Assembly (NCBI RefSeq): GCF_024171535.1
Contig: NZ_JALJZV010000004.1
Location: 124,001-188,000 of the forward strand
Origin: Flavobacterium sp. HSC-61S13
GTDB lineage: Bacteria; Bacteroidota; Bacteroidia; Flavobacteriales; Flavobacteriaceae
Reading direction: 5' to 3'
DNA: 64,000 nt
Each line of letters opens with the position of its first letter. Positions within the stretch are counted from its first letter, which is position 1. This document shows positions 26,231 through 35,184 of this stretch, one piece after another. Under the pieces are notes generated by a model. The model did not search any database. It saw only the letters and a list, made by a program, of their open reading frames with translations, and was not told the origin of the DNA. The translations under genes and the position numbers were made by a program.

Positions 26231-27805
26231 TTAACGAATTCCGTGCATTAATTTTTTCAGTATCGGAGATAGAGCAATCAATACCAAACCAGCTGCGGCA
26301 GGCAATATGGCAAATATTCCGAAGAAATAAGATATGGAATGTTCGGCACTGATCTTATCGATAAGCGATCCCGACAATCCAGCTAGTCCATTGGCAATAG
26401 CCGATGCACAGAACCATAATCCGAAGATTAAACCCAATAAGTTCTTAGGCGAAAGTTTGCTTACATAAGACAAACCTACAGGAGACAAGCACAATTCACC
26501 AGTCGTGTGAAAGAAGTATGCCAGTACCAACCACAACATACTCACTGAAGCTGCAGCGGCACCTTGAGGAATATCTTGAGATCCGTAGGCCAATACCGCA
26601 AAACCAATACCTACTAAGATTAATCCTAAAGCGAATTTAATAGGTCCTGAAGGATTCCATACTTTTTCCCATACTTTACTGAAAGTAGAAGCTAAGGTTA
26701 TAATAAAGAAGGAGTTTAATATTTGAAACCAAGAAGCGGTTATTTCCGTTTCTAAAGCGTTAAATTCTCTAGTGATTTTCCAAATTCCCAATGCCCATAC
26801 CAAAATAAATGAAATCGCAGTGAAAATGATGGTAACCGGATATTTGGTATATATTTTTTTAGCTAATCCAACCAATACCCAAGTGATGATCACCAATGGG
26901 AATAAGGTTAAAAGTGCATCGACCCATTTGAAAATAGTTCCTGCAGACCCCTCTAAAACACGTTGGGTATAGTCTTTAGCGAAGATACTCATAGAACCCC
27001 CTGCTTGTTCAAAGGATAAGAAAAAGAAAATACTGAAAAACATTAAAACACCCACAACGATCAAACGATCTCTTTTGACGTTCGACGGAATAGCTTCTTC
27101 TTCTTTTTCAATACCTTTACTAATAGCTTCTCTCTTTTCTTTTGGCGACTCACCAATAGTTCCGAATAGTTTTGTAGCAAAATAGAATTGCAACATTCCA
27201 AAGAACATAAAGATTCCCGCTAAACCAAATCCATAATGCCAGCCTACTTTTTCACCGATATAACCACATAATAACATTCCTAAGAACGCCCCTGCATTAA
27301 TACCCATATAAAAGATCGTATAACCCGCGTCTTTTTTAGCGCTGCTATCCGGATAAAGCTGACCGACCATAGAGGAGATATTCGGTTTAAATAAACCGTT
27401 TCCTAAAATCATAAATAGCAATCCTACATAAAAGAAATTCTGATTGATGCCTTCCAATGCCATGGCGGCATGTCCTAAAGTCATAATCAAAGCTCCTAAT
27501 ACAATGGCCTTCTTAAAACCCGTTAGCTTATCGGCAATAATTCCCCCTAATAAAGGCGTGAAATAAACCAACATCGTATAAAGTCCAAAAAGTTGCATAG
27601 CGTCTTCACGGGACCATTCCCAGCCGCCATCCAATACTTTACTAATCAAAAATATGGTTAGTAATGCGCGCATTCCATAGTAGCTAAAACGCTCCCACAT
27701 TTCGGTAAAGAACAATACAAATAGTCCGGCTGGATGGCCCATTACCATTTGATCTCCAATACCTTGTTTGTTTAAATGTGCGATGAGCTTTTTATTTTCT
27801 TCCAT
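26231..27805 (-). CDS. POT/PTR2 proton-coupled oligopeptide transporter (copy 3)
   Basis: 524 residues. Signatures: FFTEMWERFSYYGMRALLTIFL, GGIIADKLTGFKKAIVLG, GNGLFKPNISSMVGQLYP and YTIFYMGINAGAFLGMLLCGYIGEKVGWHYGFGLAG. Paralogous to copy 1 over most of its length. It is the first transporter downstream of the DPP-IV-like peptidase (24-bp gap), so extracytoplasmic dipeptides released by that enzyme could be taken up directly. Confidence 0.94.
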   Translation of the reverse strand: MEENKKLIAHLNKQGIGDQMVMGHPAGLFVLFFTEMWERFSYYGMRALLTIFLISKVLDGGWEWSREDAMQLFGLYTMLVYFTPLLGGIIADKLTGFKKAIVLGALIMTLGHAAMALEGINQNFFYVGLLFMILGNGLFKPNISSMVGQLYPDSSAKKDAGYTIFYMGINAGAFLGMLLCGYIGEKVGWHYGFGLAGIFMFFGMLQFYFATKLFGTIGESPKEKREAISKGIEKEEEAIPSNVKRDRLIVVGVLMFFSIFFFLSFEQAGGSMSIFAKDYTQRVLEGSAGTIFKWVDALLTLFPLVIITWVLVGLAKKIYTKYPVTIIFTAISFILVWALGIWKITREFNALETEITASWFQILNSFFIITLASTFSKVWEKVWNPSGPIKFALGLILVGIGFAVLAYGSQDIPQGAAAASVSMLWLVLAYFFHTTGELCLSPVGLSYVSKLSPKNLLGLIFGLWFCASAIANGLAGLSGSLIDKISAEHSISYFFGIFAILPAAAGLVLIALSPILKKLMHGIR

Positions 27806-27829
27806 GTTGTTGTTCTTAAGTTTGTAAGC

Positions 27830-30001
27830 TTATAAATTGTTTAGTAAAAAGTTGGTCATTTTCGTGTACAGTTGCAAACGTGTTGCTCCACCATAAATTC
27901 CGTGATTCTTGTCTGGATAAATCAGCCAATCAAATTCTTTGTTCTCTTGAACGAGTGCCTCAATCATCACCATCGTATTTTGCACGTGTACATTATCATC
28001 TGCGCTACCGTGAATCAAAAGGTATTTACCCTTGAGTTGATCGGCGAAGAAAATCGGAGAGTTCTGGTCATAACCCGCTTCATTTTCTTGTGGTGTTTTT
28101 AAATAACGTTCGGTATAGATGGTGTCGTAAAAACGCCAATTTGTAACCGGTGCTACTGCAATGGCAGTTTTAAAAACATCGGCACCTTTTAGAATACAAT
28201 TTGTTGACATAAAGCCTCCAAAACTCCATCCCCAGATTCCAATTCTTGAGGGGTCAATATAGTTAAAATTTCCTAAATATTTAGCAGCTATTATTTGGTC
28301 TTCTACTTCTAGTTTACCAAGCTGATTTTGAGTGGATTTCTTGAATTTTGCCCCTTTGAATCCGGTACCTCTTCCGTCAACGGCAACCACGATATAGTCG
28401 TTTTGTGTTAACATAGCATGCCAAAAGTCGTTAGAATCCCACCATTTGTCTGCGACTTGTTGTGAGCCAGGACCGCTATATTGGTACATCAATACCGGGT
28501 ACTTTTTATCCGATTTAAAGTTTTTAGGCTTTAAAATCCAAGCATTCATCATTTCTCCATTTTCAGTCGGGATTTCGATGAATTCTTTTTTGGGAAGTTG
28601 GTATTCTTTTAATTTATTATCTAAAGCTTCGTTGCTTACTATCGTCTTGATAGTTTTTCCTTGCTTTGAATCCTTTAATGTGTAAATCGGTGCTTGTACA
28701 CTAGATGAAAAAGTATTGATAAAAAGCTCAAAATTAGGACTGAATAAGGCCGAATTGGTGCCGGAGTCCGTTGTCAGTTGCAATTTGTTTTTACCGTTGA
28801 GCTGTATCGAAAAAACATCCCTTTTTGTACTGCCTTTCTCGACCGATTGGAAATAAATGGATTTTGATTTTTCATCATATCCGTAGTATTCGGTTACCTC
28901 CCAAGCTCCTTTAGTGACTTGCTGTAATAACTGTCCTGTTTTGGAATAGTGATAAATGTGGTTAAAACCATCTTTTTCGCTGGTCCAGATAAAACTGTTG
29001 TCCTTTAAGAAGGTCAAATTATCAGTTACATCGATATAAGCAGGATCAATCTCGTTTAAAACCACTTTTTTTGACGCATCGTTCGCGTTGATAAAAAGTA
29101 AATCTAAATTGTTTTGATGTCTGTTGATGATTTGAGCACTTAAATAGGACGAGTCATTGGTCCATTTAATTCTAGGGATATAAAAATCTTTATAATTGGA
29201 AAGATCTACGCTGGAGGTTGCTTTTGTTTTTACATCGTATAGATGTAAGGAAACCACTGCGTTTTTCTCTCCTGCCTTAGGGTATTTAAAGGCACTTTGA
29301 GTCGGATACAGTCCGGTTCCATAAATGTCCATCGAGTATTCCGGTACTGCTGTTTCGTCAAATTTGACATAAGCAATTTTAGTTCCGTCGTTATTCCAAG
29401 AGAACATACTAACTACGGCAAATTCCTCTTCATAAACCCAATCAGAAATACCGTTGATGATATGATTCTTTTGACCGTCTGTAGTTATAGTAGTTACCGC
29501 TTTAGTAGCGATGGTATAGTGATAAAGGTTGTTGTTGTGAGCAAATGCAATTTGTTTTCCATCATTTGAAAAAGCGGGTTCCTGAATGGGGAAATCTGCA
29601 ACTCTTTGTATTTTCGAACTAGCGATATCAAATAGGTAATAGTCTGCCGTAAATGACCTTCTAAAGATGGCCGTGGAATTGGTTGCTATTAAAATTTGTT
29701 TTTCGTCTGCACTGAAATTATAAGAATCAATGCTCTTGATCTCAGGAAACAGTGCTGTGTCAAACAGCGTACTTACTTTTTTTAAAGTCGCGAAGTCATA
29801 AAGATTGATTTGGGAACTGCCAGATTGGGCGTTGCGTTCTACCAAAGAATACTGATTGGTATTCTTCATAGAATTCACCGAGACCATTCTCTGAGCTTGA
29901 AAAGATCCATTCCAAATTTCATTTAAGGAAATTTGTTTTTGGCCAAAAGCGACATTTAAGGCGATCAGACAAAATAAAAGCGTAGTATGTATTTTATTCA
30001 T
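27830..30001 (-). CDS. Dipeptidyl peptidase IV (S9B)
   Basis: 723 residues: a signal peptide (about 1-20), an eight-bladed-propeller N-terminal domain with the double-Glu anchor for the substrate N-terminus (DWVYEEEF, Glu191/Glu192), and an alpha/beta-hydrolase domain with Ser593 (GWSFGG), Asp668 (GSADDNVH) and His700 (DKNHG). It removes X-Pro or X-Ala dipeptides from peptide N-termini in the periplasm. First gene of the five-gene leftward cluster dpp4-POT-POT-POT-thioredoxin. Confidence 0.94.
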   Translation of the reverse strand: MNKIHTTLLFCLIALNVAFGQKQISLNEIWNGSFQAQRMVSVNSMKNTNQYSLVERNAQSGSSQINLYDFATLKKVSTLFDTALFPEIKSIDSYNFSADEKQILIATNSTAIFRRSFTADYYLFDIASSKIQRVADFPIQEPAFSNDGKQIAFAHNNNLYHYTIATKAVTTITTDGQKNHIINGISDWVYEEEFAVVSMFSWNNDGTKIAYVKFDETAVPEYSMDIYGTGLYPTQSAFKYPKAGEKNAVVSLHLYDVKTKATSSVDLSNYKDFYIPRIKWTNDSSYLSAQIINRHQNNLDLLFINANDASKKVVLNEIDPAYIDVTDNLTFLKDNSFIWTSEKDGFNHIYHYSKTGQLLQQVTKGAWEVTEYYGYDEKSKSIYFQSVEKGSTKRDVFSIQLNGKNKLQLTTDSGTNSALFSPNFELFINTFSSSVQAPIYTLKDSKQGKTIKTIVSNEALDNKLKEYQLPKKEFIEIPTENGEMMNAWILKPKNFKSDKKYPVLMYQYSGPGSQQVADKWWDSNDFWHAMLTQNDYIVVAVDGRGTGFKGAKFKKSTQNQLGKLEVEDQIIAAKYLGNFNYIDPSRIGIWGWSFGGFMSTNCILKGADVFKTAIAVAPVTNWRFYDTIYTERYLKTPQENEAGYDQNSPIFFADQLKGKYLLIHGSADDNVHVQNTMVMIEALVQENKEFDWLIYPDKNHGIYGGATRLQLYTKMTNFLLNNL

Positions 30002-30204
30002 TATAATTTACTGTCAAAAAAACTTCCAATTTTAGTGAAAAAATATGAGCCCTGCCAACTTTTTTTTTGAATTAACCAAAAATAGTGTAAAACTGCCGCT
30101 TCTTCATCGCTTTTCTTCGATTAAAATTATATTAAATGTTTTTTTTGAGAGTATTCTAAGGTATTTAGATGTTCGTTCCAATTTTTAATGCCGAGGTAAA
30201 CGCT

Positions 30205-30212
30205 TATATTTG
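30205..30212 (+). promoter_or_regulatory. -7 box of the HMG-CoA reductase gene
   Basis: TATATTTG (TAnnTTTG) 20 bp before the ATG at 30233. No TTG at the standard spacing. Confidence 0.55.
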
Positions 30213-30232
30213 CAGTAACTAATAAGAAGAAG

Positions 30233-31549
30233 ATGGCTTCAAGTATCAAGGGATTTTCAAAATGGACTAAAGAAGAGAAATTGCAATGGCTTGCGAAAAC
30301 GTATTTCTCTGAATCAGAGGAGGTCATTCAGTTGATTAAAACATATTGGAATTCCGATGAGGATTTGCAGAAATTGCACGATGAATTTATTGAGAATACC
30401 CTAACCAATTTTTATTTGCCTTTTGGTGTGGCTCCAAATTTTTTGATAAATGGGCAGTCCTATACACTGCCGATGGTTATCGAAGAAAGTTCGGTAGTGG
30501 CAGCAGCGGCAAAAGCCGCAAAATTCTGGTCAGAACGCGGTGGATTTACCGCAGAAGTTCTCAATACAGAGAAAATTGGGCAAGTACACTTTACTTATAA
30601 AGGTAATGCTGAAAAATTGGAACGATTTATTGATGCAATTCAAGATCAATTTTATTCCGATACAGAAGCGCTTACTCAGAATATGAGAAAGCGTGGGGGT
30701 GGAATTTTAAAAATTGAGTTGAGGAATAAGACGCAACTACTCGAAAATTATTACCAACTGCATGTTACTTTTGATACGAAAGACAGCATGGGGGCCAACT
30801 TCATCAACAGTTGTTTGGAGCAAATCGCATCTACACTTAAACTTGCCGTTTTGCAGTATGAGCCTTTTACAGCAGAAGAAAAGGAATTGGAGGTGGTGAT
30901 GAGTATACTGTCTAATTATGTGCCGAATTGTGTTGTTCGCGCAAGTGTAAGCTGTGCGGTTGCCGATTTGGCTTCAGCTGAGATTACCAATCCGCAGGAG
31001 TTTGTAGACAAATTTGTTCAAGCCGTTCGCATTGCTGAAGTCGAACCCTTTAGAGCGGTAACGCATAATAAGGGAATTATGAACGGTGTTGATGCCTTGG
31101 TATTGGCGACGGGTAATGATTTTAGAGCTGTGGAAGCCGGGGTGCATGCTTACGCTTCGAAAGAGGGGACTTATTCGAGTTTGTCACATGCTAAAGTAGA
31201 GAACGGAATTTTTACTTTTTGGGTTGACTTGCCTTTGGCATTAGGAACAGTAGGTGGATTAACCTCTTTACATCCAATGGTTAAAGTGGCTTTGAAATTA
31301 TTGGGTAATCCCAATGCAGAAACCCTGATGCAAATTGTAGCAGTGGCCGGATTGGCGCAAAATTTTGGTGCTTTGAAATCATTGACTACAACGGGTATTC
31401 AACAGGGACATATGAAAATGCATTTAAAAAACATCCTCAATCAGTTTGAGGCTACCGATGATGAAAGGAAAAATGCGATTTTACATTTTGAAAAAAACAT
31501 CGTTTCTCATAGTGCAGTAGTAGAATTGCTGGAAAGCCTTAGAAAGTAA
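30233..31549 (+). CDS. HMG-CoA reductase, class II type
   Basis: 438 residues. Recognisable are the N-terminal [48 protein letters not shown], the cofactor-binding [39 protein letters not shown] and [21 protein letters not shown]. These fit class II (bacterial) HMG-CoA reductase, full length, without a membrane domain. It converts HMG-CoA to mevalonate; here in a biosynthetic context, since mevalonate kinase and diphosphomevalonate decarboxylase are also in the window. A GYDIA-family kinase begins 3 bp after its stop. Confidence 0.94.
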   Translation: [438 protein letters not shown]

Positions 31550-31552
31550 TTG

Positions 31553-32470
31553 ATGGAAAATCGACGTTTTTATAGCCATGGAAAACTGCTGATTACAGGA
31601 GAATATTTGGTGTTAGATGGCGCTCAAGCCTTGGCTTTACCGACTAAGTATGGTCAGGATATGCAGGTGTCTCTTTGTGAAAAACCGGCGATTATTTGGC
31701 GGTCCATGGAAGTTGATGGTACGGTGTGGATGGAAGAACGTTTTTCTGTTAATCGGATTGTTGATGGTGGTATCGAAAATAGCGACTCGGATTATTTAAA
31801 AACCCTATTGCGTATACTGGGTGCTGCTGCAAAAGCAAATCCCCATTTCTTTAAATCTTCCCAGGGATATTGTATAGAAACACGACTTGAGTTTCCAAGG
31901 TTATGGGGCTTAGGAACTTCTTCAACTCTGATTAATAATATTGCCCAGTGGGTGGGTATCGACGCTTTTCAACTGCTTGAAGATTCTTTCGGCGGCAGTG
32001 GTTACGATATTGCTTGCGCACAGCATGATACGGCTGTGTTATATACCAAAACGGCCTGCGGTCCTCTAGTGGAGGCTGTGGAATTAAAACCGGTTTTTTC
32101 TCAGTATCTGTACTTTGTTTATCTCAATCAAAAACAGAGCAGTAAAGACGGCATTGCTCGGTATCGGAATTTTTCAGGGGATATAACCTCTAAACGGGAT
32201 GAGATAAATGCGATTACCAAACGCTTACTTCAGGTTACTGAGCTCGATGAATTGGAATTGTTGCTGGAGCAACACGAAACGATCATTGCTTCTGTCATCG
32301 GTATGCCCAAGATAAAAGATTTGAAATTCCCCGATTTTCCTGGAGCGATTAAAAGCTTGGGTGCCTGGGGAGGCGACTTTGTTTTGGTGACAGCTAAAAA
32401 AAATCCCCAAGCTTATTTTAAAGCTAAGGGATTTGAAACAGTTTTGTCTTACGACTCGATGATTTTATAA
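31553..32470 (+). CDS. GHMP kinase, GYDIA family
   Basis: About 305 residues from the ATG at 31553 (an in-frame TTG precedes it directly). GHMP motifs: N-terminal HGKLLITGEYLVLDGAQALALP, phosphate-binding RLWGLGTSSTLINNIAQW (motif 2, slightly unusual), GGSGYDIACAQHDTAVLY, which contains the naming GYDIA residues, and a C-terminal LGAWGGDFVLVTA (motif 3). It is placed 3 bp after HMG-CoA reductase. The substrate is not assigned for the family as far as I know; phosphomevalonate is a reasonable guess from context. Its stop overlaps that of the convergent lipoprotein gene by 6 bp. Confidence 0.92.
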   Translation: MENRRFYSHGKLLITGEYLVLDGAQALALPTKYGQDMQVSLCEKPAIIWRSMEVDGTVWMEERFSVNRIVDGGIENSDSDYLKTLLRILGAAAKANPHFFKSSQGYCIETRLEFPRLWGLGTSSTLINNIAQWVGIDAFQLLEDSFGGSGYDIACAQHDTAVLYTKTACGPLVEAVELKPVFSQYLYFVYLNQKQSSKDGIARYRNFSGDITSKRDEINAITKRLLQVTELDELELLLEQHETIIASVIGMPKIKDLKFPDFPGAIKSLGAWGGDFVLVTAKKNPQAYFKAKGFETVLSYDSMIL

Positions 32471-33010
32471 TACGGGACGCAAGGTGTTGCTAAACGTAAT
32501 GCGAAACGGTACTTCTTTATCCGCATTGTTTTTCATAACGTAAATAAATTTAAACATTTTGAGGTGGTTGCTCTCTATAGTCAAGCTTTTTCCGGTGTAA
32601 TTATCATATAAAGTCAGGTCTTGTGAGTTGTCTACACGAACAGACTTCGCGATACCCGTTTTTAAATCCGACATGGTCATTCCGTTAAAGTAGTTTTTTT
32701 CATCTCCTTTGATACGGATGTTTTCTCCCTTATATCCCTTGGTCAAAATCAGCACGGAATATTGCGGATCAGTCGCTTTCATTCCTCGTAGATAATTCTC
32801 TTTTGTCTTTTCGGAAACGGATCTAAAATCATCGCGTACTTGTGCGTAATCCGGAAGATCAATCACATCTTTTTCTTCGGGTAAACGATCCTCTTCTTTA
32901 ATTTTTTCTATGGTCTCTTCAATGGTTTCTTCCGTTTTACTAAAGATGGGTTTTACCGTTTTACACATCGAAAAGAAAACGATGATCAAGAGAAAAGTAA
33001 ATTTTTTCAT
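32465..33010 (-). CDS. Unknown lipoprotein
   Basis: About 181 residues from the ATG at 33010, chosen because the signal peptide starts there (MKKFTFLLIIVFFSMC, lipid Cys at 16). An earlier in-frame start would add an implausible leader. An acidic Glu/Lys-rich stretch (KTEETIEETIEKIKEEDRLPEE) precedes a compact domain (SVLILTKGYKGENIRIKGDEKNYF, KSVRVDNSQDLTLYDNYTGKSLTIES, FRITFSNTLRPVL) I do not recognise. Function unknown. Confidence 0.68.
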   Translation of the reverse strand: MKKFTFLLIIVFFSMCKTVKPIFSKTEETIEETIEKIKEEDRLPEEKDVIDLPDYAQVRDDFRSVSEKTKENYLRGMKATDPQYSVLILTKGYKGENIRIKGDEKNYFNGMTMSDLKTGIAKSVRVDNSQDLTLYDNYTGKSLTIESNHLKMFKFIYVMKNNADKEVPFRITFSNTLRPVL

Positions 33011-33195
33011 ATGTAGATTTAATTTATGCATGCAGCTCATTTCGTATCGCCTTGATTATTTTGGTGTTTGCTTGTTAACTCTTTTTAAAAGCGATTTCAT
33101 CAATCGGTTTTTTTAAAGTCAAGTCATTATAGCGTTGCCTTGTCCGTCATAGACGCTTTTTGCCAGCGGTAGCAATTTTTTAATTTTGAATGAAT

Positions 33196-33224
33196 TTGAT
33201 AAATGCTTAAAGTACTTATCTTTG
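33196..33224 (+). promoter_or_regulatory. Promoter of the BaiN-like flavoprotein gene
   Basis: TTG (33196-33198), 18-bp spacer, TATCTTTG (33217-33224). It implies a leader of about 60 nt before the TTG start at 33292. Confidence 0.7.
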
Positions 33225-33291
33225 TCGTAAAGATAAATTTTTTTCGAGAGAATTAAAAGTTATACTTTTTAAAACTCAAAAACAAGCGGTA

Positions 33292-34521
33292 TTGAAGAAT
33301 TACGATGTATTAATAGTGGGTGGTGGTGCCGCAGGTTTTTTTACAGCTATTAATTTAGCGGAAAAAAATAAAGGAATAAAAATAGCGATTCTAGAAAGGG
33401 GAAAAGAAGTTTTGTCGAAAGTTCGTATTTCGGGTGGAGGTCGATGTAATGTGACTCACGCTTGTTTTGATCCCAAAGAATTGACTGAATTTTATCCGCG
33501 CGGATCCAAAGAGTTACGCGGTCCATTTAATCAATTTTGTACCGGTGATACCATAGAGTGGTTTGAAAAGAAAGGCGTTACTTTAAAAATCGAAGAAGAC
33601 GGACGGATGTTTCCAGATACCGATTCTTCGGAAACCATCATCGATTGTTTTTTAAAGGCTACTGCGGAATTGAATATCGATATATTAACGGGATATAGCG
33701 TTCAAACTGTTTTTCAAAAAGATAATAGTTGGAAGATAGATACCAATCAAGGGGCTTTTGAAGCTAATTGTTTGGTGTTTACAACGGGTAGTAATCCTAA
33801 GATATGGAGTTTATTGGCTGAACAAGGACATCAGATTGTCGAACCGGTCGCTTCGTTGTTTACCTTTAATATTAAAGACAAAAGATTGGTTGACTTAATG
33901 GGAATTTCCGCTGCTGCTACGGTTAAGGTGAAGGGATTGAAGTTGGAGGCAACGGGACCTTTGTTGATTACGCATTGGGGGCTTAGTGGGCCGGGAATCT
34001 TGAGGTTGTCAGCATGGGGTGCCAGAGAATTGGCAGCCAGAAGTTATCAATTTCACATACAGGTGAATTGGTTGACCGATGACTTTAGCGTTGAAGATGC
34101 CGAACAAAAGCTCGCTGAAATCAAACAGGATAATTCGAAAAAGATCGTTGCGAAAAAATCCCCGTTTGATTTTCCGAATCGTCTTTGGGAACGTTTGGTA
34201 TTGGCGGCAGGGATTGCGGAAGAAGCCAAATGGGCTGATATAAATAAGAAGGAATTGCAGGCTTTGGCTCTTCAATTGACAAGTTCTGAATTTCAAGTCA
34301 ATGGTAAAAGCACTTTTAAAGAGGAGTTTGTTACGGCAGGTGGAATTGATTTAAAAGAGGTCAATTTTAAAACGATGGAGAGCAAACTTTTAAAAAATGT
34401 TTTCTTTGCCGGAGAGATTTTAAATATAGATGCGATTACTGGAGGGTTTAACTTTCAAAATGCTTGGACGACTGGATTTATTGCAGCTACTGCAATTTCA
34501 GAGCGTATAAATCAAAAATAG
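33292..34521 (+). CDS. BaiN/RdsA (HI0933)-family flavoprotein
   Basis: 409 residues from a TTG start; no in-frame ATG precedes the Rossmann motif VLIVGGGAAGFFTAINLAE, so the TTG is well supported. Conserved family blocks are KVRISGGGRCNVTHA, the SLFTFNIKD region, GPLLITHWGLSGPGILRLSAW and the C-terminal FAGEILNIDAITGGFNFQNAWTTGF that closes the FAD site. Relatives reduce double bonds with NAD(P)H, but the substrate here is unknown. Single gene with its own consensus promoter and a strong terminator. Confidence 0.92.
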   Translation: MKNYDVLIVGGGAAGFFTAINLAEKNKGIKIAILERGKEVLSKVRISGGGRCNVTHACFDPKELTEFYPRGSKELRGPFNQFCTGDTIEWFEKKGVTLKIEEDGRMFPDTDSSETIIDCFLKATAELNIDILTGYSVQTVFQKDNSWKIDTNQGAFEANCLVFTTGSNPKIWSLLAEQGHQIVEPVASLFTFNIKDKRLVDLMGISAAATVKVKGLKLEATGPLLITHWGLSGPGILRLSAWGARELAARSYQFHIQVNWLTDDFSVEDAEQKLAEIKQDNSKKIVAKKSPFDFPNRLWERLVLAAGIAEEAKWADINKKELQALALQLTSSEFQVNGKSTFKEEFVTAGGIDLKEVNFKTMESKLLKNVFFAGEILNIDAITGGFNFQNAWTTGFIAATAISERINQK

Positions 34522-34544
34522 TATAAGGTGTTAAATGAATATAT

Positions 34545-34582
34545 AAAAGCAAAGGTTAAGTATGTACTTAACCTTTGCTTTT
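34545..34582. terminator. Bidirectional intrinsic terminator
   Basis: A near-complete palindrome: 34545-34562 is complementary to 34565-34582 (17-bp stem with loop ATGT), with A/T tracts at both ends, between convergent genes ending at 34521 (+) and 34589 (-). Confidence 0.92.
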
Positions 34583-34588
34583 TTGGTA

Positions 34589-35065
34589 TTAGGGATTTAA
34601 TGTCCAAATGCTGTAATTGAGTATTGCTGCAAAACTGAGCCATAATATATAAGGTATCAATAAATAGGAGGCTAAAGGTGTTATTTTGTAAAATTGACGA
34701 CAGGTCAATATAACGAAAAGCAATAGTAAAAGCAATTCGAAAAAGGCGATTCTTGGGTTTTGCATTCCGAAAAACAATATAGACCATAAAGCGTTTAATG
34801 CCAATTGAATTCCAAATAGAATCAAGGCTTTTTTAACCAAGTTTTCCTTAGTCGCAAAATGGTTCCAGACCATCCCTGCTGCGATTCCCATCAGGATGTA
34901 GAGTATAGGCCACACAATTGGAAATACGTAATTAGGCGGATTAAAAGACGGTTTCGCAATTAACGGATACCAAGTGCTTAAACTGCTTCGCGTAACGATA
35001 CTCGACAAATAACCAACACCGGAACAAACCAGTATACCCAAGGTAATCTTTATTATTTTTTTCAT
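34589..35065 (-). CDS. TspO/MBR tryptophan-rich sensory protein
   Basis: 158 residues with about five membrane helices and the TspO landmarks WYPLIAKPSFNPPNYVFPIVWPILYILMGIAAGMVW, ALNALWSILFFGMQNPRIAFFELLLL and LLIPYILWLSFAAILNYSIWTLN. The family binds porphyrins and is linked to stress responses and porphyrin handling. Single gene, divergent from diphosphomevalonate decarboxylase. Confidence 0.95.
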   Translation of the reverse strand: MKKIIKITLGILVCSGVGYLSSIVTRSSLSTWYPLIAKPSFNPPNYVFPIVWPILYILMGIAAGMVWNHFATKENLVKKALILFGIQLALNALWSILFFGMQNPRIAFFELLLLLLFVILTCRQFYKITPLASYLLIPYILWLSFAAILNYSIWTLNP

Positions 35066-35104
35066 CTCAGTAGCTTTATAAGTTCGGAATCTATCTTAAA
35101 AAAT

Positions 35105-35112
35105 TATCTTTG
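35105..35112 (+). promoter_or_regulatory. Possible -7 box of the diphosphomevalonate decarboxylase gene
   Basis: TATCTTTG (TAnnTTTG) 72 bp before the ATG at 35185, in the gap shared with the divergent tspO-like gene. Confidence 0.45.
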
Positions 35113-35184
35113 TATTTATAAGGTGTAAAAAAGACTGATTAAGAATTTTTACTCGGTATTAGTTGTATAAAAATAAGCAAAAAC

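Noticed and set aside
22897-27805. Three tandem POT genes as recent repeats or an amplification
   Set aside because: The copies differ over most of their length and in loops, so they are old paralogues, not a recent duplication.
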